A stretch of 64,000 bases of DNA from Propionicimonas sp. (GTDB lineage Bacteria; Actinomycetota; Actinomycetes; Propionibacteriales; Propionibacteriaceae). The DNA lies in assembly GCA_013791955.1 (NCBI GenBank), contig VMSW01000007.1:1426001-1490000 (forward strand), read 5' to 3'. Shown one piece after another: positions 6,814-16,528 of the stretch. The translations under genes were made by a program, and so were the position numbers. Below the pieces are notes generated by a model that was not told where the DNA came from, ran no database searches, and was given only the letters and a program-made list of their open reading frames with translations. Position 1 is the first letter of the stretch; every line of letters starts with the position of its first letter.

Positions 6814-8874
6814 TCAGCGCACCCGCATCCCCGGGGTGGCGCCGGAGTCGGCCTCCAGCAAGAAGATCCCCGGGTGCTGCGACTCATCGGCATGTGCTGC
6901 CGCCAACACCATGGCCTCGCTGACCCCGAAGCGCATTGTCCGGGGCGCCAAATTGGCCACCACAACGGTCAACCGTCCGACCAGGTCGGTTGGCTGGTAA
7001 ACACCGGCGATCCCGGACAGGACATTCCGGGTAGCAGCCTCCCCCACATCCAGGGTCAACTGAAGCAATTTGTTGCTGCCCTCGACCACTGCCGCGGCCA
7101 CGATCCGAGCCACCCTAAGGTCGACCGCGCTGAACTGGTCGATGCTGATCTGATCGGCCAATTCCTGGCCGCCAGGCGCTGGCGCCACCTCGGCATCCAG
7201 GCCCGGCTCGGGCGTGGGCGCTTCGAAAAGCTGATCAACCAGAGCCGCGTCCACTCGCTGCATCAGGTGCTGGTAGCGGCCGATGGTGTGCTCGCCAAGA
7301 AGCGTGGCGGTGTCGTCCCAGCTGAACTGGTCAACTTTGAGGAAGTCGGCGACCGCGGTGGCAACTCCCGGCAGTACCGGCGCCAACATCACCGTCAGCA
7401 GCCGGAAGGCCTCGATTCCAGTCGTGCAGGCCTGGTGCAACTCGATCTCAGAGCCTTCGACCTTGGCCAACTCCCAGGGCTTGTGGGCTTCGATGTAGGT
7501 GTTCACCTTGTCGGCCAGCGCCATGATCTCGCGCAGCGCCTTACCGAACTCCCTGGATTCATAGAGCTCGGCCACCACCGGTGCCTGCGCCTGCAACTGG
7601 GCCAGCAGTTCGCCGCCGTCAGCACCCACCTCAGCACTGAGTCGGCCATCGAATCGCTTGGACAAGAAGCCGGCGACCCGGCTGGCGATGTTGACGTATT
7701 TGCCGACCAGGTCGGAGTTCACCCTGGTGACAAAATCGTCCGGGGTGAAATCGACATCCTCGACGTGCGAGTTCAGCTTGGCGGTGATGTAGTAGCGCAG
7801 CCAGTCTGGGTTCAGGCCCAACTCCAGGTAGCGCAGCGGGCTGATGCCAGTGCCCCGGCTCTTGCTCATCTTCTCTTCGCTGACGGTGATGAAACCGTGG
7901 ACGTAGACGTTGTTGGGCACCTTGCGTCCGGAGAAGTGCAGCATCGCCGGCCAGAACAGGGTGTGGAAATAGACGATGTCCTTGCCGATGAAATGGATCT
8001 GCTCGGTGGCCGGATCGGCGAGGAACGCCGCGACGTCCTCACCCCGCTTGTTGAACAGGTTCACCAGCGAAGCAAGGTAGCCGATCGGGGCGTCCAGCCA
8101 GACGTAGAAGTACTTTCCGGGCGCACCAGGAATCGGGATGCCGAAATAGGGGGCGTCCCGCGAGATGTCCCAATCGGAGAGTCCACCGGCCCCGGTTTCG
8201 TCGGTGACGAACCACTCCCGGACCTTGTTGGCAACCTCGGGCTGAAGCTTGCCGTCCTGGGTCCACTGGGTCAGGTAATCCACACAGCGGGGGTCGGAGA
8301 GCCGGAAGAAGAAATGCTCGCTGCTGCGCAACACCGGGGTGGCCCCGGACAAAGCCGAGTATGGATTCAACAAGTCAGTGGGGGCGTACACGGCTCCACA
8401 GACCTCACAGGAGTCGCCGTACTGGTCAGCGGTGCCACACTTGGGGCAGGTGCCTTTGATGTACCGGTCGGGCAGAAACATCGACTTGACCGGATCGTAG
8501 AACTGCTCCACGTCACGCACGTCGATCAACCCGGCATCTTTGAGCCCCAGATAGATCGACTGGGCCAGCTCGGTGTTCTCCGGGCTGTCGGTGGAATGCC
8601 AGTTGTCGAAGGAGATGCTGAAGCCGTCCAAGTAGGCCTTGCGGCCCGAGGCAATCCGCGCCACGAACTCCTGCGGGGTCAGGCCAGCCTTCTCCGCCGC
8701 GATCATGATCGGTGCCCCATGGGCATCATCAGCCCCAACGAAGTACACCTTCGAGCCCAGCATCCGCTGATACCGCACCCAAACATCAGCCTGGATGTAC
8801 TCCATCATGTGACCGATATGGAACGGCGCATTGGCATAGGGCAGCGCAGTGGTGACGAACAACGTCCGGGTCAT
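6814..8874 (-). CDS. metG: Methionyl-tRNA synthetase
   Basis: 686 residues. It charges tRNA-Met in the cytoplasm. The start at 8874 ([17 protein letters not shown]) has AGAGGA nine bases upstream and puts HIGH at residues 19-22 (PFHIGHMM). A zinc knuckle of four cysteines ([18 protein letters not shown]) is present, and the second ATP motif is KMSKSRGTG. The C-terminal ~115 residues form an OB-fold tRNA-binding domain ([15 protein letters not shown]) that makes it a dimeric MetG. The upstream gene's stop (8916) is 41 bp away. Confidence 0.97.
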   Translation of the reverse strand: MTRTLFVTTALPYANAPFHIGHMMEYIQADVWVRYQRMLGSKVYFVGADDAHGAPIMIAAEKAGLTPQEFVARIASGRKAYLDGFSISFDNWHSTDSPENTELAQSIYLGLKDAGLIDVRDVEQFYDPVKSMFLPDRYIKGTCPKCGTADQYGDSCEVCGAVYAPTDLLNPYSALSGATPVLRSSEHFFFRLSDPRCVDYLTQWTQDGKLQPEVANKVREWFVTDETGAGGLSDWDISRDAPYFGIPIPGAPGKYFYVWLDAPIGYLASLVNLFNKRGEDVAAFLADPATEQIHFIGKDIVYFHTLFWPAMLHFSGRKVPNNVYVHGFITVSEEKMSKSRGTGISPLRYLELGLNPDWLRYYITAKLNSHVEDVDFTPDDFVTRVNSDLVGKYVNIASRVAGFLSKRFDGRLSAEVGADGGELLAQLQAQAPVVAELYESREFGKALREIMALADKVNTYIEAHKPWELAKVEGSEIELHQACTTGIEAFRLLTVMLAPVLPGVATAVADFLKVDQFSWDDTATLLGEHTIGRYQHLMQRVDAALVDQLFEAPTPEPGLDAEVAPAPGGQELADQISIDQFSAVDLRVARIVAAAVVEGSNKLLQLTLDVGEAATRNVLSGIAGVYQPTDLVGRLTVVVANLAPRTMRFGVSEAMVLAAAHADESQHPGIFLLEADSGATPGMRVR

Positions 8875-8915
8875 TGCCGAGTTCCTCTCGTTGGCCGCTT
8901 GGGCCGATGCGACCG

Positions 8916-10112
8916 TCACAGGACAGCTGCGATCGCGCCAGCGACCTTCTCCACGTTCTTGTTGTTGAGCGCAGCGACGCAGATTCGACCAGCGTCAGTG
9001 CCGTAGACGCCATGCTCGGCGCGCAACCGCTCCATCTGATCGACCCGCAGCCCTGAGTAGCTGAACATGCCCACTTGGTCAGTGATGAAACTGAAGTCTC
9101 GGCTCACCCCGGCGGCAACAAGCCCCGTAACCAACTGGCGACGCATCTCTTTGATTCGTACCCGCATGCCCGCGAGCTCCTGCTCCCATAGGGCGCGCAA
9201 CTCGGGGTCACCGAGCACCTTCGCCACCACGGCAGCACCATGAGTCGGCGGGTTGGAGTAGACGGTGCGGATCGTCGCCTTCAGCTGGGAAAGCGCCCGA
9301 GCGGCTTCATCAGCGTCGGCGGCGACCACGCTAAGGGCACCCACCCGCTCGCCATAGAGGCTGAAACTCTTGGAGAACGAGGACGCCACCAACACAGGAA
9401 TGCCAAGACCAGCGAACAGCTCAACAGCGGCGCGATCGCCGTCCAGACCGGCGGCGAAGCCTTGGTAGGCCAAGTCGAGGAACGGCACCAGACCATGGGC
9501 CACCACCACTTCAGCCACCTGCACCCACTGCTGCGGGCTCAGGTCGTAGCCGGTGGGGTTGTGACAGCAGGCGTGCAGGACAACCACCGTGCCGGGCTCG
9601 GCCACCGACAGATCGGCCAGCATGCCTTCGATGTCTACCGCGTGGGCGGCCGCGTCGTAGTACCGGTAACCGGAAACCTCAAAGCCGGCTCTAGCGAACA
9701 GCGCCTGGTGGTTCTCCCAGGACGGGGTAGAAAGGAGCACCTTGCGCTGGGCCGATGTCGACTTGAGAAATTCCGCACCGATTCGCAGGCCGCCGGTACC
9801 ACCCAAGCCCTGGACGGTAACTACCCGACCAGCAGCAACCGCAGCACTATCGGGGCCAAAAACCAGATCCTTCACCGCGGTGTTGTACGCGGGCATCCCG
9901 TCGATCGGCAGGTAGCCGCGCGCTGTCGGAGTCTGCGCCAGCCCGAACTCGGCTTGACGGACACAGTCCAGCAGCGGCACCTTGCCGTCTTCGCCCAAGT
10001 AGACCCCGACGCCGAGATTCACCTTGTCAGCGCGGGTGTCGGCAACGAAGGCCTCGGTCAGGCCGAGGATCGGGTCGCGCGGCGCCATCGGGACGCTGGT
10101 CAGAATGCTCAT
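8916..10112 (-). CDS. Aromatic/aspartate aminotransferase, class I
   Basis: 398 residues, PLP-dependent fold type I. The Schiff-base lysine lies in [17 protein letters not shown], the Asn that contacts the cofactor in [10 protein letters not shown], and the N-terminal part reads [20 protein letters not shown], typical of the AspC/TyrB subfamily. It should exchange amino groups between aspartate or an aromatic amino acid and 2-oxoglutarate. The substrate cannot be decided from sequence. Both neighbours are on the same strand (metG 41 bp downstream, murB 86 bp upstream). Confidence 0.93.
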   Translation of the reverse strand: MSILTSVPMAPRDPILGLTEAFVADTRADKVNLGVGVYLGEDGKVPLLDCVRQAEFGLAQTPTARGYLPIDGMPAYNTAVKDLVFGPDSAAVAAGRVVTVQGLGGTGGLRIGAEFLKSTSAQRKVLLSTPSWENHQALFARAGFEVSGYRYYDAAAHAVDIEGMLADLSVAEPGTVVVLHACCHNPTGYDLSPQQWVQVAEVVVAHGLVPFLDLAYQGFAAGLDGDRAAVELFAGLGIPVLVASSFSKSFSLYGERVGALSVVAADADEAARALSQLKATIRTVYSNPPTHGAAVVAKVLGDPELRALWEQELAGMRVRIKEMRRQLVTGLVAAGVSRDFSFITDQVGMFSYSGLRVDQMERLRAEHGVYGTDAGRICVAALNNKNVEKVAGAIAAVL

Positions 10113-10198
10113 CGCAGGTTTTCCTTCGTTGGTCAGGGATCGCAGCTAAGTGTAAAGCGTAGACAGCACGGCACTCGGCGAGCACCGTTGCGCTGGCC

Positions 10199-11230
10199 CT
10201 AGTCGTCGAGGCTGAGTCCGACGAGAACCGGTTCAGCAACCAGCCGGATCCCGTAGGCCTTCTCGACCCCGGCCCGCACTTCTCGGGCCAGGGTGACCAC
10301 ATCGGCCGCTTTGGCGCTACCCCGATTAGTCAGAGCGAGGGTGTGCTTTGCCGAAAGTCGAGCCAGCCCGTGACCGTAGCCTCGATTGAAACCAGCATGC
10401 TCGATCAGCCAGGCCGCACTGGTCTTCACTCGTCCGTCTGGCTGGGGGTAGGCCGGGGCACCGTCGGGGATCAGGTCCAGTTCAGCTACCACCGGGTTGG
10501 TGAAAAAGCTGCCAGCACTCCAGGTGTCGTGGTCGTCGGGGTCGTAGACCATGCCTTTGCTGCGGCGCAGCTTTAACACGGCGTTACGCACCTCAGTGAT
10601 CGCGGCCCGCTCGCCCACCTCGATGCCCAAGGCTCGCGCCAACTCGACGTAGCGAATGGGGGCGGCGAGGTCCCCCAGCCGGAACTGGAAGCTCACCGAA
10701 AGCACCACCCACCGGCCTGGCTCTCGTTTGAACAGCGAATCGCGGTAGCCAAAACCACACTCGATGGCCGCGAAGGTGCGAATCGCGCGATCGCGGCGAT
10801 CGTAGGTGCGCACCCGGGCAATGACCTGGGATACCTCCTGGCCGTAGGCGCCGACGTTCTGGACCGGCGTTGCCCCGACCAAACCTGGAATCCCGGCCAA
10901 TGCTTCGACGCCAACTTGACCTTGAGCAACGGTGGCCGCCACGAAGGCGTCCCACGGCTCCCCTGCAGCGACGGTGAGGAAGGCGCCGGAGCACGCGGCT
11001 ACGTCATCAACCTGCACCCCGCGAAAGCGTCCGGTGTGGACCACCTTGCCCTCGAAACCAGCATCGGCGATCAGCACATTCGAACCGCCACCCAGGATCA
11101 GCACCGGCTGCCCGGCGGCATCTGAGGCCGACACCTCGGCAACCAGTTCGTCCTCGCTGGTCGGTTCCACCCATACGGCGGCTGGTCCACCGACCCCAAA
11201 GGTGGTGTGCCGGGCCAACAACTCAGTCAA
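10199..11230 (-). CDS. murB: UDP-N-acetylenolpyruvoylglucosamine reductase
   Basis: 343 residues. It reduces UDP-GlcNAc-enolpyruvate to UDP-MurNAc with FAD and NADPH, an early step of peptidoglycan synthesis. FAD-binding motifs VLILGGGSNVLI and the GIPGLVGATPVQNVGAYGQE segment are clear. The catalytic serine lies in SAGSFFTNPV and the C-terminal acid in AEPVLVG. Length fits the long type I MurB. Its start overlaps the end of the HadB-like gene by eight bases, so the two are likely translated together. Confidence 0.96.
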   Translation of the reverse strand: MTELLARHTTFGVGGPAAVWVEPTSEDELVAEVSASDAAGQPVLILGGGSNVLIADAGFEGKVVHTGRFRGVQVDDVAACSGAFLTVAAGEPWDAFVAATVAQGQVGVEALAGIPGLVGATPVQNVGAYGQEVSQVIARVRTYDRRDRAIRTFAAIECGFGYRDSLFKREPGRWVVLSVSFQFRLGDLAAPIRYVELARALGIEVGERAAITEVRNAVLKLRRSKGMVYDPDDHDTWSAGSFFTNPVVAELDLIPDGAPAYPQPDGRVKTSAAWLIEHAGFNRGYGHGLARLSAKHTLALTNRGSAKAADVVTLAREVRAGVEKAYGIRLVAEPVLVGLSLDD

Positions 11231-11630
11231 GACGCACCTCAGCCGTAGCCGAGCCGAGAACCTTCACCTCAGCGCTGGTGGCCTCGATCGAGATCGTGGC
11301 CACCTGGTCGCTGATGGCGGTGACGGTGGCGGAGAAACGCACCTCAACTCCGCCGGAGGCCGGCACCACCACTGGTTTGGTGAACCGGACGTAGTAGCTG
11401 AGCACCCGGGCTGGGTCGCCAGCCCAATCGGTGACTACCCGCAGCGCGGTCCCCATGGTGAGCATGCCGTGGGCAATGACCCCCGGTAGCCCCAACGCGG
11501 TGGCAGCGGCATCGTTGTAGTGGATCGGGTTGAAGTCGCCCGAAGCGCCGGCATAGCGAGCCAGTGACTCGCGGGTGAAAGTCGCGGTGAAGCCGCCCAG
11601 CGACTGACCGACCTCGGCTTGGATGCTCAT
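11223..11630 (-). CDS. MaoC-like hydratase/dehydratase (HadB-like)
   Basis: 135 residues, hotdog fold. The hydratase-2 motif is seen as ASGDFNPIHYNDAAAT (Asp and His catalytic). In mycobacteria HadB is the catalytic subunit of (3R)-hydroxyacyl-ACP dehydratase and pairs with HadA or HadC. The start ATG 11630 overlaps the upstream HadA-like stop as ATGA, which favours a two-subunit enzyme. The chain length of the substrate cannot be told. Confidence 0.9.
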   Translation of the reverse strand: MSIQAEVGQSLGGFTATFTRESLARYAGASGDFNPIHYNDAAATALGLPGVIAHGMLTMGTALRVVTDWAGDPARVLSYYVRFTKPVVVPASGGVEVRFSATVTAISDQVATISIEATSAEVKVLGSATAEVRLD

Positions 11631-12055
11631 GCCGCCTCCACATTGGTGTGCATCAGGGTGGAAGTTGCGGTGCACAACGCCTCGCCATCGGTGGTCGAAA
11701 GCAGCACCGAAATGGTGATGATGGCCGTCGCCCCGCGGGCGCGGACCTTCTCGATCTTCAGTTGCGCCTGCACGGCGTCCCCGGCACGAAGGGGACGGTT
11801 CCAGGTGAACCGCTGATCGGCGTGCACCGTCCGGCTGAGGCTCAACTCAAGCTCGGGATCGGCAAACATGGCGTCCCAGGCAGCTGAGGCCAACACCACG
11901 GCGAAAGTTGGCGGCGCTACCGGCTCAAGCCCGGCATAGGCCGGATTGTCTGGATCTGAGAGGGCGCGAGCAAACTCGGCGATCTTGGCCCGACTGACTT
12001 CGTAGGGCGCGGTGGCCGGGTAGCTGCGCCCGACATGTTCTTCGCTGATCGGCAT
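11627..12055 (-). CDS. FAS1-like dehydratase domain protein (HadA-like)
   Basis: 142 residues. It is a MaoC N-terminal-like hotdog protein without the D-x-N-P-x-H motif, so it is probably the non-catalytic, substrate-holding partner of the HadB-like protein encoded next (ATGA overlap). Family features seen are PYEVSRAKIAEFARAL at the start and the VHADQRFTWNRPLRAGD turn. No HadC homologue is in the window, unlike mycobacteria. Confidence 0.9.
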   Translation of the reverse strand: MPISEEHVGRSYPATAPYEVSRAKIAEFARALSDPDNPAYAGLEPVAPPTFAVVLASAAWDAMFADPELELSLSRTVHADQRFTWNRPLRAGDAVQAQLKIEKVRARGATAIITISVLLSTTDGEALCTATSTLMHTNVEAA

Positions 12056-12081
12056 GTGCTCAGGCTAGCGGGCACCGAGCC

Positions 12082-12528
12082 TCAGGCGGAGTCGGGCAGC
12101 CGACAGCCGTGCTGACCCAATAGCTCCCGTAGTTGTGGGAGCAGGGACGTCGGCACTTGGACGGCTACTTGGTCGCGGGCCAGCTTGAAATAGAGCTTGT
12201 CCGAGGAGTTCCAGCGGGTTTGGTCAGCAGTGGTCAGCACCAGCTGGTCGGTACCCAGAAAGCGGCGGAGCTGAACGGCCTCAGCTTCGTTCCAGCCGAG
12301 ATGCCAGGTGCGCGTTCCAATCGACTTGGTGATACCGGTGTCATCGATCCGTACCCGTACCTGCCGCGCCATCGCCAACCGCCAGGCCTGATAGACCAGC
12401 ATCAACACCGCAGCCATCAGGATCCACGAATTGCGCTCGGCCAGCAGCGGTGCCAGGGCGACCGCGGCCAGGAGCAGCGTCGCATAAAAGTTCACCCGGG
12501 TAACCCGGTCGGTGATCGCCCAGGTCAA
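12082..12528 (-). CDS. Small membrane protein with PH-like domain, hypothetical
   Basis: 148 residues. Two hydrophobic segments lie near the N terminus (FYATLLLAAVALAPLLA and ILMAAVLMLVYQAWRLAMA). A soluble β-rich part follows (VRVRIDDTGITKSIG, WHLGWNEAEAVQLR), resembling the bacterial PH-like domain of many small actinobacterial membrane proteins. Function is unknown. It lies between rpmG and the HadA-like gene on the same strand, 26 bp before the latter. Confidence 0.7.
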   Translation of the reverse strand: MTWAITDRVTRVNFYATLLLAAVALAPLLAERNSWILMAAVLMLVYQAWRLAMARQVRVRIDDTGITKSIGTRTWHLGWNEAEAVQLRRFLGTDQLVLTTADQTRWNSSDKLYFKLARDQVAVQVPTSLLPQLRELLGQHGCRLPDSA

Positions 12529-12550
12529 CGGGGGCCTCCGAACGCAGCAA

Positions 12551-12574
12551 AGCCGCCCGCTAGCGCGGGCGGCT
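12551..12574 (-). terminator. Terminator of the rpmG transcript
   Basis: AGCCGCCCGC (12551-12560) and GCGGGCGGCT (12565-12574) form a perfect 10-bp stem with a 4-base loop, 15 bp after rpmG. TTT follows on the minus strand. Confidence 0.8.
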
Positions 12575-12589
12575 CCCTGACAGACTCGC

Positions 12590-12760
12590 TCAGCGGGTCT
12601 CGCGGTGCGCAGTGTGCGTGTGGCACTTGGGGCAGAACTTCTTCAGTTCCATCCGGTCGGGATCGTTGCGCCGATTCTTCTTGGTGATGTAGTTGCGCTC
12701 TTTGCACTCGGTGCACGCCAACGTGATCTTGGGCCGGACATCGGATGTCTTCTTGGCCAT
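12590..12760 (-). CDS. rpmG: 50S ribosomal protein L33
   Basis: 56 residues, starting [20 protein letters not shown]. Two CxxC pairs (CTEC and CPKC) show that this is the zinc-binding form. The [19 protein letters not shown] signature is typical. An in-frame ATG six codons upstream gives atypical residues. It follows tRNA-Thr and tRNA-Met, the standard actinobacterial order. Confidence 0.97.
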   Translation of the reverse strand: MAKKTSDVRPKITLACTECKERNYITKKNRRNDPDRMELKKFCPKCHTHTAHRETR

Positions 12761-12791
12761 CAGCTTCCTCTTTCCCAACGGGTGCTACTTG

Positions 12792-12864
12792 TAGCGGGAG
12801 CGGGACTTGAACCCGCGACACAGCGATTATGAGCCGCTTGCTCTACCGCCTGAGCTATCCCGCC
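12792..12864 (-). tRNA. tRNA-Met (CAT), probably the elongator
   Basis: Acceptor GGCGGGA (from 12864) pairs with TCCCGCT ending at 12793 (one G-T pair), with discriminator A. The anticodon loop CTCATAA gives CAT. The T loop is TTCAAGT. Its position next to tRNA-Thr and rpmG matches the elongator metT of other actinobacteria. A CAT tRNA could also be tRNA-Ile2, which the sequence alone does not exclude. Confidence 0.9.
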
Positions 12865-12912
12865 CCTGTTCGGACTGAACGACGGGCGGTAACTCCGCCA
12901 ATCCGAACACAG

Positions 12913-12985
12913 AGCCCCCATGCGGAATCGAACCGCAGACCTTCTCCTTACCATGGAGACGCTCTGCCGACTGAGCTATAGGGGC
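12913..12985 (-). tRNA. tRNA-Thr (GGT)
   Basis: Acceptor GCCCCTA (from 12985) pairs with TGGGGGC (one T-G pair), with discriminator T at 12913. The anticodon arm TCTCC-ATGGTAA-GGAGA gives GGT. It is 48 bp upstream of tRNA-Met on the same strand. Confidence 0.95.
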
Positions 12986-13050
12986 CGGACAGCGGTTGAC
13001 TGTACCCCAATCCAAGCGCCCCGCTCAAATCGCCGGTTGGCACGGGCCGC

Positions 13051-13344
13051 TCACTCCAACTCAGCGCGGTGCCGGGCCAGGTCAACTCGCCCGGCGACCA
13101 CCTTTATGCCCTCTTGCGCCAGCCGCTTCGAAGCCTCATCGACTAGGTGTTGGGCGATGCTGCCATCAGCCCGGACGACCCGCCACCAACAGGTTGACCC
13201 GTCCGAAGTGGCCAGCACGCGGGCCACCAGCCTTGGCCCACAACCAACGACCTTGCCCAAATCACCGTAGGTCGCCAGTCGGCCAACCGGGATCGAGTCG
13301 ACAGCCAGCAAAATGCTGTCGGTGAGCTCCACCACTTTGGCCAT
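13051..13344 (-). CDS. Alkyltransferase-like protein (MGMT-family DNA-binding domain)
   Basis: 97 residues covering only the DNA-binding domain of O6-methylguanine-DNA methyltransferase. Motifs [20 protein letters not shown] and the helix carrying the Arg finger are present. The acceptor site PCHR of true methyltransferases reads [10 protein letters not shown]: Trp replaces the alkyl-accepting Cys. Such ATL proteins bind O6-alkylguanine and hand the lesion to nucleotide excision repair. It is a lone gene between tRNA-Thr and fumC. Confidence 0.9.
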   Translation of the reverse strand: MAKVVELTDSILLAVDSIPVGRLATYGDLGKVVGCGPRLVARVLATSDGSTCWWRVVRADGSIAQHLVDEASKRLAQEGIKVVAGRVDLARHRAELE

Positions 13345-13407
13345 ACCCGGAATCTACGCGCCCACGCCAGTGCTGCCTATGGTGTAACTAGCGAAAGGAG
13401 AGCGGCC

Positions 13408-14793
13408 ATGACCGGGTTCCGGATCGAACACGACACCATGGGGCAGGTCCAGGTGCCTGCAAGAGCCCTTTACGGGGCTCAGACCCAGCGCGCAGTGGAG
13501 AACTTCCCCATCTCGGGACGCGGGCTGTCCAGCCATCACATCGCTGCCCTGGCCCAGATCAAAGCGGCCGCAGCGCTGGCCAATGCCGAACTTGGCGTGC
13601 TCCCCGCCCCCGTTGCCGAGGCCATCGTCGCCGCGGCTGATGAGGTGATCTCCGGCAGCCACAACGACCACTTCCCGATCGACGTCTTCCAGACCGGGTC
13701 GGGCACGTCCTCCAACATGAACACCAACGAGGTCATTGCGTCCCTGGCCTCGGCCCGGCTGGGCGAGCCCGTGCACCCCAACGACCAGGTGAACGCGTCC
13801 CAGTCATCCAACGACGTGTTCCCGTCCTCGATCCACATCGCCGCGACCCAAGCCATCGGCGAAGTGCTGATTCCCGGCCTGGAAACCCTTGCTGCGTCTC
13901 TGGAGGCCAAGTCCAGCGAGTTCGCTGAGGTGGTGAAAGCGGGGCGAACCCACCTGATGGACGCCACTCCAATCACGCTCGGCCAGGAGTTCAGCGGCTA
14001 CGCCACCCAAGTGCGTTACGGAATCGCCCGGATCCAGGCCACGCTCCCCCGGCTCTGCGAACTGCCGCTGGGTGGCACTGCGGTCGGCACCGGTATCAAC
14101 ACCCCACCGGGGTTCTCTGCCCGGGTCATCGAACTGATCGCGGAGCGCACCGGCCTGCCGCTGGTTGAAGCACCCAACCACTTCGAAGCCCAAGCCGCCC
14201 AAGACTCACTGGTTGAGGCCTCAGGGGCCTTACGCACCGTGGCGGTGTCGCTGGTCAAGATCGCCAACGACCTGCGTTGGATGGGGTCAGGCCCGCGCAC
14301 CGGAATCGGCGAGATCACCCTTCCCGACCTGCAGCCGGGTTCCTCGATCATGCCCGGAAAGGTGAATCCGGTGCTGCCGGAAGCCACCGTCATGGTGGCG
14401 GCTCAAGTGATCGGCAACGACGCCGCCATTGCTTTCGCTGGCGCCCAGGGGAATTTCGACCTGCTGGTGATGCTGCCGGTGATGGCGCGCAACCTGCTGG
14501 AATCGATCACCCTGGTCGGGAATGTCTCGCAACTGCTGGCCACCCGCTGCGTGGACGGCATCGAAGCCAACGTGGACCGCTGCCTGGAGTTGGCGCAGTC
14601 TTCGCCGGCCATCGTCACTCCGCTGAATCGGATCGTCGGCTACGAGGCGGCGGCCAAGATCGCCAAACACGCAGTGAAGGCAAATCTGAGGATTGCCGAA
14701 GCGGTCCGCGATCTGGGCTACGTGACTCGCGGCGAGATCAGCGAAGAGCAGCTCGGAGCAGTCTTGGACGTCCGGACGATGACCGGCGACTGA
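13408..14793 (+). CDS. fumC: Fumarate hydratase, class II
   Basis: 461 residues. It interconverts fumarate and malate in the TCA cycle and is oxygen-stable. The fumarase/aspartase signature [15 protein letters not shown] is intact. The N-terminal region carries [15 protein letters not shown] and the middle carries [11 protein letters not shown] with its catalytic His. The start ATG has GAAAGGAG seven bases upstream. The gene stands alone and ends in a strong hairpin. Confidence 0.97.
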   Translation: MTGFRIEHDTMGQVQVPARALYGAQTQRAVENFPISGRGLSSHHIAALAQIKAAAALANAELGVLPAPVAEAIVAAADEVISGSHNDHFPIDVFQTGSGTSSNMNTNEVIASLASARLGEPVHPNDQVNASQSSNDVFPSSIHIAATQAIGEVLIPGLETLAASLEAKSSEFAEVVKAGRTHLMDATPITLGQEFSGYATQVRYGIARIQATLPRLCELPLGGTAVGTGINTPPGFSARVIELIAERTGLPLVEAPNHFEAQAAQDSLVEASGALRTVAVSLVKIANDLRWMGSGPRTGIGEITLPDLQPGSSIMPGKVNPVLPEATVMVAAQVIGNDAAIAFAGAQGNFDLLVMLPVMARNLLESITLVGNVSQLLATRCVDGIEANVDRCLELAQSSPAIVTPLNRIVGYEAAAKIAKHAVKANLRIAEAVRDLGYVTRGEISEEQLGAVLDVRTMTGD

Positions 14794-14805
14794 GGGCAAG
14801 CAAAA

Positions 14806-14840
14806 GGCCCCTGACTAGGGGTAATTCCCAGTCAGGGGCC
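14806..14840. terminator. Terminator after fumC
   Basis: GGCCCCTGACT (14806-14816) and AGTCAGGGGCC (14830-14840) are perfect 11-bp arms, 12 bp beyond the fumC stop. On the minus strand the hairpin is followed by TTTTG, so it may also serve the minus-strand tRNA-Tyr. Confidence 0.85.
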
Positions 14841-14844
14841 GTGC

Positions 14845-14929
14845 TGGTGGCAGGTGTAGGGTTCGAACCTACGTAGGCTGAGCCGACGGTTTTACAGACC
14901 GCTCCCTTTGGCCACTCGGGCAACCTGCC
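14845..14929 (-). tRNA. tRNA-Tyr (GTA)
   Basis: A type II tRNA with a long variable arm. Acceptor GGCAGGT (from 14929) pairs with ACCTGCC. The anticodon loop CTGTAAA gives GTA. The T loop is TTCGAAC. Discriminator A and an encoded CCA (14847-14845) end the gene. Confidence 0.95.
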
Positions 14930-14998
14930 GTGCCGGGACACTCTAGCAAAGCGCCGGGACAGGTTTCGAATCGGCCCCGATCGGGCACAATGGCGCCC

Positions 14999-15490
14999 AT
15001 GGCAGGTGAGAGTTCTTTCGACATCGTGAGCAAGGTTGATCGCCAAGAGGTGGACAACGCCCTAAACATGGCAGCCAAGGAAGTGCGCAACCGCTTCGAC
15101 TTCAAAAACACCGATGCGTCCATCCGCTGGTCGGGTGAGGCCATCGAGATGGAGGCCAACGGCGAGGAGCGCGTCAAGGCCGTCCTCGATGTGTTCCAGA
15201 CCATGTTGGTGCGCCGCAAGATCGACCTGAAGTCTCTGGACGCTGGCGACGCGCGGCTGTCGGGGAAGGTTTGGAAGATCACGGCCACCACCAAAGAGGG
15301 CATCAGCCGCGAGAACGCAGCCAAGATCACCAAACTGATCCGCGACTCCGGGTTGAAGGGTGTGCGCACCCAGGTGCAGGGCGAGGAACTACGGGTCTAC
15401 GGCAAAAAGCGCGACGACTTGCAGGCCGTCCAGAAGCTGGTGCGCGACGCCGAGTACGACTTCGCGGTGCAGTACGACAACTACCGCTGA
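14999..15490 (+). CDS. yajQ: YajQ-family nucleotide-binding protein
   Basis: 163 residues, the standard length when started at ATG 14999 ([12 protein letters not shown]). An ATG at 14990 would add three residues. Family marks are [29 protein letters not shown], and the C-terminal [18 protein letters not shown]. YajQ proteins bind nucleotides or RNA, and some bind cyclic di-GMP as a transcription co-regulator; the role here is open. Six bases separate it from the next gene. Confidence 0.95.
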   Translation: MAGESSFDIVSKVDRQEVDNALNMAAKEVRNRFDFKNTDASIRWSGEAIEMEANGEERVKAVLDVFQTMLVRRKIDLKSLDAGDARLSGKVWKITATTKEGISRENAAKITKLIRDSGLKGVRTQVQGEELRVYGKKRDDLQAVQKLVRDAEYDFAVQYDNYR

Positions 15491-15496
15491 GCCTCA

Positions 15497-16528
15497 GTGG
15501 GCACGACACCGCACCTTCGCCTCGACACCGAGGTAATGGCGGCCAATATCGCCGCCATGGCCGCCCACGCGGCCAACTCGGGAATGTCCCTGCGCCCCCA
15601 CGCCAAGACCCACAAGTGCCCACAAATCGCTGCCCGCCAGCTTGCGGCCGGCGCGTCCGGGCTAACGGTGGCCACCATCGGCGAAGCTGAAGTGTTCGCA
15701 GCCAGTGGTGCTGACGACCTCTTCATCGCCTACCCGCTTTGGGCCGACGCCACCGACGCCGCCAGGCTGCGCGCCCTGACCGAGACCGGGGTACGACTGA
15801 GCCTGGGCTGCGACTCGATCGAGGCTGGCCGCCAACTGGTCGGGTTGCGCGCTGAAGTGCTGATCGAGGTCGACTCTGGCCATCACCGCTCGGGGGTGGC
15901 CCCGGCCCAGGCCGGGATCCTAGCCACCGAGTTGACCGAGGCCGGGCTGCCGATCGCCGGGGTTTTCACTTTTCCCGGCCACAGTTACTCCCCCGCCACC
16001 AGGAAACAGGCCGCCGTCGACGAGGCGGATGCGCTAGGCGCGGCGGCGACAGCGCTGCGCGCCGCCGGCATCGAGCCACGCCTGGTTAGCGGCGGCTCCA
16101 CCCCCTCGGCCCAGTTCAGCGGAGCCGGGGTGATCAACGAGCTCCGTCCAGGGGTGTACGTGTTCGGCGATGCCCAACAAGTCGAGCTGGGCACCATCGG
16201 CTTCGACCAGGTCGCGCTCACGGTGATCTCCCGGGTCGTCTCCCACGCTGGCGGCCGGGTGATCTGCGATGCCGGCAGCAAGGCGCTCGGCGCAGATCGA
16301 GCCCCTTGGGCCACCGGCTATGGCCGGGTGCTGGACCACCCAGAGGCCCGCCTAGTGGCTCTCAGCGAACATCACGTCACCATCGTGTGGCCTGGCGCTC
16401 TCCCCGAGTTGGGCAGCACCGTGGCGATCGTGCCCAATCACGCCTGCAACGCAGTGAACCTTGCCGATGACTACCTGCTGAGTACCGGCGGCACCTGGCC
16501 AGTCGCGGCCAGAGGGCGCAACAACTGA
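15497..16528 (+). CDS. DSD1-family PLP enzyme (D-serine dehydratase / D-threonine aldolase type)
   Basis: 343 residues with an alanine-racemase-type barrel. The PLP lysine lies in RPHAKTHKCPQIA. Near the C terminus NHACNAVNL gives the His-x-Cys pair that binds zinc in D-serine dehydratase and D-threonine aldolase. It should act on a β-hydroxy D-amino acid; the substrate is not decided by sequence. The GTG start lies six bases after yajQ, and its stop overlaps the start of the exonuclease gene (TGATG). Confidence 0.88.
   Translation: MGTTPHLRLDTEVMAANIAAMAAHAANSGMSLRPHAKTHKCPQIAARQLAAGASGLTVATIGEAEVFAASGADDLFIAYPLWADATDAARLRALTETGVRLSLGCDSIEAGRQLVGLRAEVLIEVDSGHHRSGVAPAQAGILATELTEAGLPIAGVFTFPGHSYSPATRKQAAVDEADALGAAATALRAAGIEPRLVSGGSTPSAQFSGAGVINELRPGVYVFGDAQQVELGTIGFDQVALTVISRVVSHAGGRVICDAGSKALGADRAPWATGYGRVLDHPEARLVALSEHHVTIVWPGALPELGSTVAIVPNHACNAVNLADDYLLSTGGTWPVAARGRNN

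Noticed and set aside
12792-12985. tRNA pair as an integration site
   Set aside because: No integrase, no repeated tRNA 3' end and no foreign-looking DNA lie next to these tRNA genes; the surroundings are conserved housekeeping genes.
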